Positions 8,966 through 18,191 of a DNA stretch of 64,000 nt are shown in pieces. The DNA is from Paenibacillus donghaensis. Its GTDB lineage: Bacteria; Bacillota; Bacilli; Paenibacillales; Paenibacillaceae. The stretch covers positions 8,370,001 to 8,434,000 of the forward strand of contig NZ_CP021780.1 in assembly GCF_002192415.1 (NCBI RefSeq). The letters are read 5' to 3'. Below the pieces are notes generated by a model. The model saw nothing but the letters and a program-made list of their open reading frames with translations. It was not told where the DNA came from and made no database searches. A program made the position numbers and the translations under genes. The number at the start of each line of letters is the position of its first letter. The first letter of the stretch is position 1.

Positions 8966-9778
8966 ATGAATAACCTCACTAACACGAATACAACAGGCGT
9001 GGGTCGCATGCCCGGCAACAACCAGGCAGACCCCGCCCGTCCGATTATAGAAGTCCAGCAGCTGCGCAAATCGTTCGGCAGCCTTGAAGTGCTGAAGCAA
9101 GTCACCTTCAACGTTAATCCAGGGGAAGCTGTAGCGGTAATCGGACCTTCGGGTTCCGGTAAAAGCACGATGCTGCGCAGTCTGGTCCACCTGGAGGAGG
9201 TGAACGGCGGCAGCATCATCATCCAGGGGAAGCCGCTGGTATGGGACGGCAAATATGCCGGCGGCGCAGAGGTCAAGCAGATTACCGCCGCTATGGGCAT
9301 GGTTTTTCAGCATTTCAACCTGTTCCCGCACCTGACGGTACGCGGCAACCTGGAGCTTGCGCCCCGGACGCTGAAGCGGGAGAGCGTCAAGGCCATTACA
9401 GCGAGGAGCATGGATCTGCTCCGCAAGGTGGGCCTTGAAGACAAGGCGGAGGTGTATCCGTCGCTGCTGTCCGGCGGCCAGAAGCAGCGGGTGGCGATTG
9501 CCCGCGCGCTGATGCTGAACCCGGACATCCTGCTGTTCGACGAGCCGACCTCGGCGCTCGATCCTGAGCTGACCGGTGAGGTGCTGCGCGTCATCCGCCA
9601 GCTGGCAGAGGAGAACATGACGATGATTGTCGTCACGCATGAGATGAATTTCGCCCGCGATGTCGCCGACCGCGTGATCTTCATGGACAATGGCGAGATT
9701 GCCGAATCCGGTACGCCGGAGCAGCTGTTCGGCAATCCGCAGCTGGCCCGCACCCGCGCTTTTCTGCAGCGGGAGTAG
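8966..9778 (+). CDS. Amino acid ABC transporter ATP-binding protein
   Basis: ATPase powering the importer. Walker [10 protein letters not shown] (about residues 57-65), signature [15 protein letters not shown], Walker [15 protein letters not shown] and the switch His in [16 protein letters not shown] are all intact. Length 270 is slightly longer than the usual 240-250 because of a 25-residue polar N-terminal extension. Last gene of the operon; a 19-bp tandem repeat array begins 23 bp after its stop. Confidence 0.95.
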   Translation: MNNLTNTNTTGVGRMPGNNQADPARPIIEVQQLRKSFGSLEVLKQVTFNVNPGEAVAVIGPSGSGKSTMLRSLVHLEEVNGGSIIIQGKPLVWDGKYAGGAEVKQITAAMGMVFQHFNLFPHLTVRGNLELAPRTLKRESVKAITARSMDLLRKVGLEDKAEVYPSLLSGGQKQRVAIARALMLNPDILLFDEPTSALDPELTGEVLRVIRQLAEENMTMIVVTHEMNFARDVADRVIFMDNGEIAESGTPEQLFGNPQLARTRAFLQRE

Positions 9779-9800
9779 GTTCTGCGCCGGGAGCTGCGGC

Positions 9801-10100
9801 GTAAGCAGAAGCTGCAAGCGTAAGCAGAAGCTGCAGGCGTAAGCAGAGGCTGCAGGAGTAAGCAGAGGCTGCAAGCGTAAGCAGAAGCTGTAGGCGTAAG
9901 CAGAAGCTGCAGGAGTAAGCAGAAGCTGTAGGCGTAAGCAGAAGCTGCAGGAGTAAGCAGAAGCTGCAGGCGTAAGCAGAAGCTGTAGGCGTAAGCAGAA
10001 GCTACAAGCGTAAGCAGAAGCTGTAGGCGTAAGCAGAAGCTGTAGGCGTAAGCAGAAGCTGCAGGAGTAAGCAAAAGCTGCAAGCAGAAGCTGCAGGCGC
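9801..10100. repeat. 19-bp tandem repeat array, about 15 copies
   Basis: Consensus unit GTAAGCAGAAGCTGCAGGC, 15 full copies from 9801 to about 10085 plus a partial copy. Copies differ at a few fixed positions (GCAGG/GTAGG/GCAAG and GAAG/GAGG), so the array has aged since expansion. The unit length is not a multiple of three and the gene before it ends cleanly, so long open frames through it are by-products of the repeat. Confidence 0.95.
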
Positions 10101-10195
10101 AGGCGGGAGGGAGTGCACAGGAGACTGAGCACTCTTTTTGCTGTCCGCAGGCTGCTGCGGGCGGGCTTCGTGCAGCTGGTCGCCTGCAGGAGAGG

Positions 10196-12055
10196 AATAC
10201 CTGCAAAAGTGCAGGTATTCCGCCTGAAATATTCCATTTGAACGAAAAACCTGCAAAAGTGCAGGTTTAATGAACGAAACAGCAAGAAAGGGCCGATTGT
10301 AGTCTAAAAAGATGTATATTCGCAGGTATTTTCAGATGAGAGAACGAACCGCTGGAAATACCTGCACTTTTGCAGGTTTGCTGGAGGTGAGCCGACGTTA
10401 CAGCAAAAAAATAGAAGTAGTTACTCCACCCAGCGCCCCAGCGTAGTTTGCCCAACGCGCAGCCGTCAGTCCTATCACTAAGCAACCAGTTACTCCGCCC
10501 AGCGCCACAGCATAGTTTGCCCAACGCGCAGCCGTCAGTCTATCACCCAACCACCCAACCACCCAACCACCCAACCACCCAACCAACCAGTCTTGCTCCG
10601 AGCAACAGCCAGCAGAAAATACCTGCAAAAGTGCAGGTATTGCGCCTGAAATATTCCATTTGAACGAAAAACCTGCAAAAGTGCAGGTTTAATGAACGAA
10701 ACAGCAAGAAAGGGCCGATTGTAGTCTAAAAAGATGTATATTCGCAGGTATTTTCAGATGAGAGAACGAACCGCTGGAAATACCTGCACTTTTGCAGGTT
10801 TGCTGGAGGTGAGCCGACGTTCCAGCAAAAAAATAGAAGTAGTTACTCCACCCAGCGCCCCAGCGTAGTCTGCCCAACGCACATCCATCAGTCTTATCAC
10901 TAACCAACCAGGTTACTCCACCCGCGCCCCAGCATAGTTTGCCCAACGCGTAGCCGTCAGTCTATCACCCACCCAACCAGTTACTTCACCCGCGCCCAGC
11001 GTAGTTCTGTTCAACGCGCAGTCGTTAGTCCTATAACTAACCAACCAGGTTATTCCACCCAGCGCCCCAGCGTAGTCTGCCCAACGTGCATCCATCAGTC
11101 TTATCACCCAACCAACCAGTCTTGCTTCGAGCAACAGCCAGCAGAAAATACCTGCAAAAGTGCAGGTATTGCGCCTGAAATATTCCATTTGAACGAAAAA
11201 CCTGCAAAAGTGCAGGTTTAATGAACGAAACAGCAAGAAAGGGCCGATTGTAGTCTAAAAAGATGTATATTCGCAGGTATTTTCAGATGAGAGAACGAAC
11301 CGCTGGAAATACCTGCACTTTTGCAGGTTTGCTGGAGGTGAGCCAACGTTCCAGCAAAAAAATAGAAGTAGTTACTCCACCCAGCGCCCCAGCGTAGTTT
11401 GCCCAACGCGCAGCCGTCAGTCCTATCACTAAGCAACCAGTTACTCCGCCCAGCGCCACAGCATAGTTTGCCCAACGCGCAGCCGTCAGTCCTATCACTA
11501 AGCAACCAGGTTACTCCACCCAGCGCCCCAGCATAGTTTACCCAACGCGCAGCCGTCCAGTCCTATAACTAACCAACCAGGTTACTCCACCCAGCGCCCC
11601 AGCATAGTTTGCCCAGCGTAACCAACCAGGTTATTCCACCCAGCGCCCCAGCATAGTTTGCCCAACGCGCAGCCGTCAGTCTATCACCCAACCAACCAAC
11701 CACCCACCCAACCAACCAGTCTTGCTCCGAGCAACAGCCAGCAGAAAATACCTGCAAAAGTGCAGGTATTCCGCCTGAAATATTCCATTTGAACGAAAAA
11801 CCTGCAAAAGTGCAGGTTTAATGAACGAAACAGCAAGAAAGGGCCGATTGTAGTCTAAAAAGATGTATATTCGCAGGTATTTTCAGATGAGAGAACGAAC
11901 CGCTGGAAATACCTGCACTTTTGCAGGTTTGCTGGAGGTGAGCCGACGTTACAGCAAAAAAATAGAAGTAGTTACTCCACCCAGCGCCCCAGCGTAGTTT
12001 GCCCAACGCGCAGCCGTCAGTCCTATCACTAAGCAACCAGTTACTTCACCCCGCG
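10196..12055. repeat. Block of four large tandem repeats carrying TGCA-core palindromes
   Basis: Non-coding. Four near-identical blocks begin at 10196, 10618, 11147 and 11747. Each starts with a perfect hairpin whose arms are AATACCTGCA and TGCAGGTATT around AAAG, followed about 50 bp later by a second hairpin (AAACCTGCA arms) and about 160 bp later by one with CTTT in the loop. The rest of each block is made of 60-75 bp subunits containing GTTACTCCACCCAGCGCC and TTGCCCAACGCGCAGCCGTC, present in different numbers, which explains the unequal periods (422, 529 and 600 bp). No real gene is inside. Confidence 0.93.
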
Positions 12056-12154
12056 CCTCAACCTAGCACCATCCTACGTGCAACAGTCACTCTACACCGA
12101 ACCAACGCAATTTCTTCGCTTCTGGGCTACTATCCTACCTTTACCAGCTATCAT

Positions 12155-12822
12155 CTATAAGCGCTGCAAGACATGGGGCTGAGGCTGATAGCGGACAATA
12201 TGTTTGCCTTCCGCTCCGCTCACCGGAGAGAACCAACCATCTGCACAGAGCGACTGCAAGCTTCTCACTGCCGTTCGGTGGTTGATGCCCAGATGCTGTT
12301 CTACATCAAGAGGCCGCAGGGGACGGGCAAGCAGACAAGCCAGCCGAACGATTTCTTTTTTAATCACGTCAGGCAGCGGCAGCGGGGAGGACTCGGGAAG
12401 GTAGCGTGCAATCAGCAGCCGGAGCAATGTGATACAGACCTCAGGACGGCTAGCGACATCGTCATAAGCAAAAGAAATCACCTGGTAGCCCATCGCGGCC
12501 AGGAAGCTCTCGCGGTTCAGCTCGTTGCAATATTTCTGCCGATCCATGTTGCGGACATGAGGACCAAATCCCTTGATCTCAATGATTAGCCGAGTGTAGG
12601 GGGTGAGCCAAGCAAAATCGCAGAAATAAGACAGTCCGCGCCAATCCACCACCTCATATTCAGGGTGCAGTTCCTCAAAATGTCCACGCAGCGGCCACCA
12701 CACCTGCCGGCAGAATAGCTGCTCCGCTTCACGATGCCCCCGCTCCAGCCGCCTTTTCGTTCTCCAGTTCTTGCCCCGATATGCTTCTCCAGAAATGCGG
12801 CATGCGCTTCTTCAACATTCAT
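12155..12822 (-). pseudogene. PD-(D/E)XK/Vsr-like nuclease-domain protein, frameshifted
   Basis: Two overlapping frames belong together. The upstream frame (ATG at 12822 behind GGGAG) encodes MNVEEAHAAFLEKHIGARTG and continues to ERK; the downstream frame encodes RRLERGHREAEQLFCRQVWW and the rest. They join if the reading frame slips back one base at the A run 12754-12757 (CGA AAA GG). The main part has the pattern FCDFAWLTP, then LIIEIKG (Asp and Glu-x-Lys of a PD-(D/E)XK-like core), then RESFLAAMGYQVISFAYDDV as in Vsr/DUF559-type nucleases, and a C-terminal helix-turn-helix-like segment. Either a one-base deletion or programmed -1 slippage; I favour mutation or sequencing error. Confidence 0.6.
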
Positions 12823-12844
12823 AACTCCCAGCTCCTTCTGCATC

Positions 12845-12881
12845 AAAAAACGCCCCGGCCCATTCATCAGAATGGACCGGG
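12845..12881 (-). terminator. Terminator-like hairpin upstream of the nuclease-like gene
   Basis: Read on the minus strand: CCCGGTCCATTC, a 4-nt loop, GAATGGGCCGGGG, then CG and TTTTTT (12850-12845). It ends only about 23 bp before the start at 12822, so it is either the end of a leader transcript (attenuator) or the terminator of something lost upstream. Confidence 0.6.
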
Positions 12882-13154
12882 ACGTTCTTCGTCTCGTTAA
12901 GCTGATTATAAAATATAATCAGCTGCATGCCTAGAGGTTTTCCGAGAAGTCATATTTCATATAATGCTCCAGAGGTGATTCTGCAGAGAATTAGGCTCTT
13001 CCATTCGTAGGCACAAGCCGCTTTTTCTCCTAGTATTCTCAATAGGAGTGCTCCAAATATTGGGTTTAGACAACGTTAGCGGCTGACTTACCTGCGAAAT
13101 AAAAGAGTGGAAGTAAAAGCTTTACTCTCGACCGGTGGCTTCAGCACAAGCTGG
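12882..13154. other. Intergenic region with a perfect palindrome
   Basis: No gene seen. AGCTGATTATA and TATAATCAGCT form a perfect 11-bp inverted repeat with a 3-bp spacer at 12900-12924, upstream of the frameshifted nuclease-like gene. It could be an operator; both arms contain TATAAT-like sequence. The rest up to the TerD gene shows nothing convincing apart from a weak AGTAAAGCTTTTACT dyad near 13115. Confidence 0.5.
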
Positions 13155-15242
13155 CTATTTGCTGCCGGCCTGCCAGTTCAGGTTCCAGCCGTATTGCTTG
13201 TCCAGATCCCGGTGTCCGCCGAAATACTCCACCAGCCGTTCCACACTGAGCGTCTGATCGTTCACATTGGTGAACATGGCTACGGCACACATACCTTTGT
13301 TGTTATTGTGCTCATCAAGCCGGACCTCAATGTCCGGTCCGCCCTGCTGCTTGATCGTGACGATCCCGTCGGCCTGCGACCAGTTCGTGATGCCTTCATA
13401 GATGAAGGCGAAGATCACGATCCGTTTGATCTCGGAGAGCTGGCGGCTGTTAATCCGCAGGTTCTCTCCAGTGCTGACCGAGCCGGTGCGGTCGTCGCCA
13501 TCTAAGGAGATATAAGGCGGCCGATTTAGCTCGCCGAAGGATTCCCCCAATGCCTGGACTGAGCCTTTCATGCCGTTCTTCAGTTCAAACAGGCAGCCCA
13601 GATCCAGATCGATGCCTTTGCTGCCGAACCAGCCAGATGACTTGGACTGGTTCCAGTTCAGGTTGACCACGATCTCGCCGCTGGACCCGGCGCCTTTGAG
13701 AAGATTGATGCTGTCGCCGCGTTTTTTGAGCGTGATCTTGTTCAGGTTGACGGGAGCACCCGAAGGAGTAGGCCGCCCGGCATCGCCCGCCGGAGGTACC
13801 GCGTCCGGCGCAGGCTTCGGCCGGGAGCGCAGCTCCGGCAGCGGCATCGGCTGCGGCGCCGGAGGAGCAGGCCGCCCGGCATCGCCCGCCGGAGGTACCG
13901 CGTCCGGCGCAGGCTTCGGCCGGGAGCGCAGCTCCGGCAGCGGCATCGGCTGCGGCGCCGGAGGAGCAGGCCGCCCGTCATCTCCCGCCGGAGGTACCGC
14001 GTCCGGCGCTGGCTTCGGCCGGGAGCGCAGCTCCGGCAGCAGCATCGGCTGCGGCGCCGGAGGAGCAGGCTGCCCAGCATCGCCCGCCGGAGGTACCGCG
14101 TCCGGCGCAGGCTTCGGCCGGGAGCGCAGCTCCGGCAGCGGCATCGGCTGCGGCGCCGGAGGAGCAGGCTGCCCAGCATCGCCCGCTGGAGGTACCGCGT
14201 CCGGCGCAGGCTTCGGCCGGGAGCGCAGCTCCGGCAGCGGCATCGGCTGCGGCTGCGGAGTCCCATTCGAAGCAGCCGCTCCTCCCGCACTAGCATCCGG
14301 GCTCGTTCCCGCACCCGCCCCTGCATCAGCACCCGCTTCTGCAATGGCACTCGCCCCTGCAATGGCACCCGCCCCTGCATCAGCACCCGCCCCTGCATCA
14401 GCACTCGCCCCTGCATCAGCACCCGCCCCTGCATCAGCACTCGCCCCTGCATCAGCACTCGCCCCTGCAATGGCACTCGCCCCTGCAATGGCACCCGCCC
14501 CTGCATCAGCACTCGCCCCTGCATTGGCATTCGCCCCTGCATCAGCACTCGCCCCTGCAATGGCACTCGCCCCTGCATCAGCACTCGCCCCTGCAATGGC
14601 ACTCGCCCCTGCAATGGCACCCGCCCCTGCATTGGCTCCTGCGCTAGCATCCGAACTCCCCCCGGCCCCGCCGCTAACCTCAAGGCCATAGCTGGCACAG
14701 AGCGCGGCCAGCCCGCCGGCGTAGCCGGAGCCGATAGCCCCGAACTTCCAGTCCTGCTGGTAGCGGTACAGTTCTCCAGCCACGATAGCGGTTTCCACCG
14801 TAAAAGCCTTTCCGATATCGTAACGCACCAGTTCTGTACCCGCCGCAGGATCGATGATCCGGATATAGGCGCCGTCCAGCAGCGAGAAGTTCTGCTGACG
14901 TTGCTCGCCTTCATAGATCGTGAGCGCAAAAGCGATCCGCTCATAAACGGCAGAAACCGCGCCAAGCTCAATCACGAGCTGGGCCTGATCGCTAATTCCT
15001 GAATAGGCCTGGGGGGAGGACTGGACTACAGTCACCGAACGGTCAACCGAGGACGGATTGCCGTAGAAGATCAGATCCTCATCCCGACTGGCCTTCTGCG
15101 TGCCTCCCAGCATAAATGCCGAGAAATCAACCTCAACTGCTGCATTCGAATGGTTCCAGCCCATCCCGGCAATGACGCGGGTAAGCTGAGGGGCGTTTCT
15201 GGTCACATCGGCCTTCTGTCCCTTGATTAATGAAATCGTCAT
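13155..15242 (-). CDS. Two-domain TerD family stress protein with a long repetitive linker
   Basis: TerD-fold proteins bind calcium and act in tellurite, phage and envelope-stress responses. Residues 1-190 form a TerD domain (LIKGQKADVT, GMGWNHS, EDLIFYGNPSS, RIAFALTIYEGE). The C-terminal 190 residues form a second TerD/TerA-like domain (INLLKG, VNLNWNQ, IDLDLGCLFEL, ISLDGDDRTG, RIVIFAFIYEG). Between them lie about 120 residues of 6-residue Gly/Ala/Ser/Asp units (18-bp DNA repeat) and five copies of a 33-residue Pro-rich unit (99-bp DNA repeat, LPELRSRPKPAPDAVPPAGD). 695 residues is far above the usual 190-400. Start ATG 15242 follows GAGAGG. Confidence 0.88.
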   Translation of the reverse strand: MTISLIKGQKADVTRNAPQLTRVIAGMGWNHSNAAVEVDFSAFMLGGTQKASRDEDLIFYGNPSSVDRSVTVVQSSPQAYSGISDQAQLVIELGAVSAVYERIAFALTIYEGEQRQQNFSLLDGAYIRIIDPAAGTELVRYDIGKAFTVETAIVAGELYRYQQDWKFGAIGSGYAGGLAALCASYGLEVSGGAGGSSDASAGANAGAGAIAGASAIAGASADAGASAIAGASADAGANANAGASADAGAGAIAGASAIAGASADAGASADAGAGADAGASADAGAGADAGAGAIAGASAIAEAGADAGAGAGTSPDASAGGAAASNGTPQPQPMPLPELRSRPKPAPDAVPPAGDAGQPAPPAPQPMPLPELRSRPKPAPDAVPPAGDAGQPAPPAPQPMLLPELRSRPKPAPDAVPPAGDDGRPAPPAPQPMPLPELRSRPKPAPDAVPPAGDAGRPAPPAPQPMPLPELRSRPKPAPDAVPPAGDAGRPTPSGAPVNLNKITLKKRGDSINLLKGAGSSGEIVVNLNWNQSKSSGWFGSKGIDLDLGCLFELKNGMKGSVQALGESFGELNRPPYISLDGDDRTGSVSTGENLRINSRQLSEIKRIVIFAFIYEGITNWSQADGIVTIKQQGGPDIEVRLDEHNNNKGMCAVAMFTNVNDQTLSVERLVEYFGGHRDLDKQYGWNLNWQAGSK

Positions 15243-15316
15243 GATTACCAGCCTCTCAATAAGATAATGAAGATGATGCCGTTGCCGCTATATCTTAGTT
15301 TTCCTGCCTTGGTGGA

Positions 15317-15889
15317 TCACCAGCGTCTGCCGCCGCCTGTATCCAGATTGGGACCGTTCAACTGGGTCAGCTTGTCCGCAGTCTGCTCATAGATCTTCAC
15401 TATTTCCTGCACCTTGCGGAATTCGGGGTCCGAAGGACCGAGATCATCCATAAACATCCGCTGCAAAATATCTTTATAAAAGGAGCAGCGCTCTTTAACC
15501 TGGCTGGCTTCAAAATCGATGATCTCTTCAAGGGTATGCCCCTGCACGAAGTCCATCAGATCATCGGCTGGCTCCGGATCTTCCTCATACGCGCCCCGTT
15601 CATTGCGCACAGCTATCGGGGAATTCATGCTGTCCAGCTCCACGGAGGAGCGGATGTTGGAGAAAAGAATATTTTCTTTGGCGAGCATGACCTGGAAGGC
15701 TTTGTGCTTGAACAGCTCCTGCACGACGAGCAGGCACATGGCCTGGTTGCCGATCAGAATACCGTCGAACGGGTGAAGAATCCACAGGCCGTCGCTGCGG
15801 AACAGATTGAAGGTGAAATATTCTCCGCCATACTCATATTTAAGATTGATGGTTGACTCTGATGTCACTTCGTATTTAAAAACGTCCAT
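15317..15889 (-). CDS. Hypothetical protein upstream of TerD gene
   Basis: A 190-residue soluble acidic protein that I do not recognise. It lies 74 bp upstream of the TerD gene on the same strand and probably shares its transcript. Its first 100 residues look like beta strands (YEVTSESTINLKYEYGGEYF) and the rest is helical and acidic (EDPEPADDLMDFVQG). No signal peptide, membrane helix or catalytic motif is visible. A role in the same stress response is only inferred from position. Confidence 0.75.
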   Translation of the reverse strand: MDVFKYEVTSESTINLKYEYGGEYFTFNLFRSDGLWILHPFDGILIGNQAMCLLVVQELFKHKAFQVMLAKENILFSNIRSSVELDSMNSPIAVRNERGAYEEDPEPADDLMDFVQGHTLEEIIDFEASQVKERCSFYKDILQRMFMDDLGPSDPEFRKVQEIVKIYEQTADKLTQLNGPNLDTGGGRRW

Positions 15890-15940
15890 TCCTCTACCTC
15901 CTAAGCTGCAATTCTCTCAGATAATAATAGCATATCGAAC

Positions 15941-16034
15941 GTGAACTTAAGAATGTCACATGCGAAGTGGCGGGAAGCCCTATGTATCAGACTTTCTGCC
16001 CACTCTATGGCTTCATTCTTCAGTTCATCTTATA
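15941..16034 (-). repeat. Hairpin element, copy B (GAACTTAAGAATG family)
   Basis: GTGAACTTAAGAATG at 15941-15955 pairs with CATTCTTCAGTTCATC and following TTATA at 16014-16034. An inner imperfect stem is formed by GTGGCGGGAAG (15967) and CTTTCTGCCCAC (ending 16003). Relative to copy A at 18956 it is inverted; on the minus strand its loop reads CATAGGGCTT, matching CATAGGGCTC of copy A. It ends about 110 bp upstream of the mug start. Confidence 0.7.
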
Positions 16035-16147
16035 CAGCATAATAGGATCGCCGAATCTGACAGTCTGGAAGGGACAACTTCGGAGGTTGACATCCGGTCG
16101 AAGGCGATTTATGATCCAGTCAAAGTTTGCCTTAAGGAGGAGTATCT

Positions 16148-16675
16148 ATGGAGGAAGTGCCGGATCATCTGGATCACGGACTGCAGATCGTATTTGTCGG
16201 CTTCAATCCCAGCTTGCTCTCCGGCGAGCTGGGACATCATTACGCTAACCTGCGCAACAACTTCTGGAGAATTCTGCACCAATCAGGGCTGACGCCGCGA
16301 TTGTATGAGGCTGCAGAGGATGGCGAGTTGTTGAAGCTGGGCTATGGCTTCACGAATATCGTCTCCCGGCCGACGCGGGGGGCGGAGGATATTACACGTG
16401 AGGAGTATAATGAGGGACGTGAACTGCTCCGTGGGAAGCTGGAGCAATACCGCCCGGAGATCACTTGCTTCGTGGGCAAAGGCGTGTATACCGAATTCAG
16501 CCGCAGGAAGCAGGCGGATTGGGGGTTTCAGGAGTCTTCCGATCCGGTGGTGGATGGGGTTAAAGAGTTCGTCGCACCGTCCTCCAGCGGGCTGGTGCGG
16601 ATGCCGATGCCGCGCATCGTGGGGATTTACCGCGAGCTGTCTGATTATATCCGGGAGCATATGCCGCTGTCCTGA
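16148..16675 (+). CDS. mug: G/U mismatch-specific DNA glycosylase (Mug family)
   Basis: Excises uracil or damaged pyrimidines opposite guanine in base excision repair. Typical Mug/TDG features at normal length (175 residues): GFNPSLLSGELGHHYA near residues 20-35 (the GINPG-like active-site loop), NNFWRILHQSGLTPRLY, and a C-terminal SSSGL segment in place of NPSGL. The active-site Asn (GFN) is present. Start ATG follows AAGGAGG by 7 bp. Confidence 0.9.
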   Translation: MEEVPDHLDHGLQIVFVGFNPSLLSGELGHHYANLRNNFWRILHQSGLTPRLYEAAEDGELLKLGYGFTNIVSRPTRGAEDITREEYNEGRELLRGKLEQYRPEITCFVGKGVYTEFSRRKQADWGFQESSDPVVDGVKEFVAPSSSGLVRMPMPRIVGIYRELSDYIREHMPLS

Positions 16676-17037
16676 ATGGAAATTTATTTGCAAATACGGT
16701 TACTACTTAGGTCCAGTGAGGCATGATAGGGAAATTCTACCGCTAGTTGGATGAAAGCTGGGGGGGAATCCGCTCCGAAAAGCCCTGGATAGACAAATTA
16801 GTGGTAACTTTTCCCTATAGGCAACGAGAATCGCACAAAAGCCAGCAGTTAACGGTAGTTTTCCCCATAGCATCTCTGTTTCCCTACTCCGAAGCTCAAA
16901 CCTACTGGAAGAAGGCTGGAGTCCTAAGTAGTAACCAGATTTGCACTTAGACGCCTGCTTATGAACTCGGCTAGTTTCGCTGAAGATTCTCACAATAGCT
17001 ATCTAAATCTTCTCACGGACCGAAGCAGCTACTATAT
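16676..17037. repeat. Intergenic palindromic repeats
   Basis: No gene. Two copies of the TAGTAACC/TTGCA-type repeat are present in opposite orientation: TTTGCAAATACGGTTACTAC from 16688 and CCTAAGTAGTAACCAGATTT from 16923. Between them a second 20-bp motif of the type ATAGGGAAANTTACC occurs three times (16729-16746 forward, about 16801-16820 and 16848-16868 inverted). Similar CCTAAGTAGTAAC motifs recur at 41950 and 45891. Confidence 0.7.
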
Positions 17038-17094
17038 TACACAACAAAAGCCGCCTTTCTCCGTTAGTTGAGAATGGCGGCTTTTGTTGTGTAA
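17038..17094. terminator. Long perfect inverted repeat, bidirectional terminator
   Basis: TTACACAACAAAAGCCGCC (17038-17056) pairs perfectly over 19 bp with its complement at 17076-17094; an inner TTCTC/GAGAA extends the stem. Its AAAA/TTTT tracts lie inside the stem. It follows the minus-strand glycosyl-phosphate transferase gene (ends 17117) and should terminate it. Confidence 0.75.
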
Positions 17095-17116
17095 AGGCAG
17101 CCTTAGGGCTGTTGAA

Positions 17117-18088
17117 TCAGGTCTGGATCAGCAGCAGAATGATCGAAGACAAGGACAGGCAGAGGCTGATCAGGCAGAGTACGGCTACGACCTGCTTCTG
17201 ATTCAGGCCAGCGCGTAGCAGGCGGTAATGCACCTGGGTGGCATCGGCCTGATAGATCGACTTGCCCTGCACGAATCTGCGGATCACGACGAAGATATTG
17301 TCGAAGATCGGCACGCCCAGTGCCAGGATCGGGATGAACAGCGATAGCACGGTAGCTTGCTTGAAGGCTCCGTCCAGTGCGATTACGGCCAGAATGAAGC
17401 CGAGGAATGTGGCGCCCGCGTCGCCCATGAATATTTTGGCAGGCGGCTTGTTATAACGCAGATAGGCAATGGTGACTCCGACCAGCGAAATGGCCATGAT
17501 CGCCGAAGCCGATTGCCCTTTGGCCAGAGCGACCACGAACAGCGTAACCGCAGAGATGGCGGTCAGCCCGCCTGCCAGCCCGTCCATACCGTCCGAGAAA
17601 TTGATAACCGTCGTCACGCCGAAGATCCAGATAATCGTCAGCAGAAAGGACAGCACCACAGGCAGAATGATATAATCGCCGGAGAACGGATTGTAGAAGC
17701 CGGTAAAAGCATTGCCGGACAGATAGACCAGAATGGCCGCGCTCACCTGCACCACCAGCTTGGGCAAGGCCGGAAAGTCCTTGCCTTTGGTTTTGTACCA
17801 GTCATCTACCGTGCCAATGGTTAGCAGCAGCACACCACCCGCGAACAAGGCTACCGTCTCCATGGAGAAGTCGCGTGCGAACAGCAGGTAGGTAATGAAG
17901 AAGCCAAGAAAGATGGCATAGCTGGCTGTAAGGGGAATGGGTTCTCTATGTATTTTGCGTTCCACATCCTGCCGGGGCTTGTCCACGAAATCAAGCCTGA
18001 AGGCCAGTCTGCCAAGCGGAGGGATCAACAGATAGACGATAAAAAAAGACACCAAAAACGAAAAAACATATAAAATGACACTCACCAC
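17117..18088 (-). CDS. Undecaprenyl-phosphate GlcNAc-1-phosphate transferase (WecA/TagO/MraY superfamily)
   Basis: A polytopic membrane enzyme of 323 residues that starts synthesis of a cell-wall or surface glycan by moving an amino-sugar phosphate from UDP to undecaprenyl phosphate. Key motifs: TVDDWYKTKG (Asp-Asp of the active site), NFSDGMDGLAGG and FMGDAGATFLG, the classic cytoplasmic loops of the superfamily. About ten hydrophobic helices. The absence of the peptidoglycan-specific MraY features favours TagO/WecA. It stands alone here, 29 kb and more from any other wall gene except the exopolysaccharide operon near the right end. Confidence 0.92.
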   Translation of the reverse strand: MVSVILYVFSFLVSFFIVYLLIPPLGRLAFRLDFVDKPRQDVERKIHREPIPLTASYAIFLGFFITYLLFARDFSMETVALFAGGVLLLTIGTVDDWYKTKGKDFPALPKLVVQVSAAILVYLSGNAFTGFYNPFSGDYIILPVVLSFLLTIIWIFGVTTVINFSDGMDGLAGGLTAISAVTLFVVALAKGQSASAIMAISLVGVTIAYLRYNKPPAKIFMGDAGATFLGFILAVIALDGAFKQATVLSLFIPILALGVPIFDNIFVVIRRFVQGKSIYQADATQVHYRLLRAGLNQKQVVAVLCLISLCLSLSSIILLLIQT

Positions 18089-18191
18089 CGTAGGTTAGAA
18101 TTTCAAAGCCTGTTTGATCGAAGTATATCCTATAAGATAAGATATTGTCGATGATCTTATTGATAGACTGTGGCAGCTGAAAGGAGTCGCA

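Noticed and set aside
8909..10285. Long minus-strand frames of 299 and 458 codons with SFCLRLQLLLTP-type repeats
   Set aside because: They are products of the 19-bp array and run antisense through the ABC ATPase gene; no ribosome site or domain.
10267..12036. Several 60-107 codon frames in the large repeat block
   Set aside because: Identical frames recur with each repeat, have no ribosome sites and match no family.
13570..14971. Frames of 373 (plus) and 409 (minus, other frame) codons
   Set aside because: They shadow the repetitive linker of the TerD gene, where GC-rich in-frame repeats keep all frames open.
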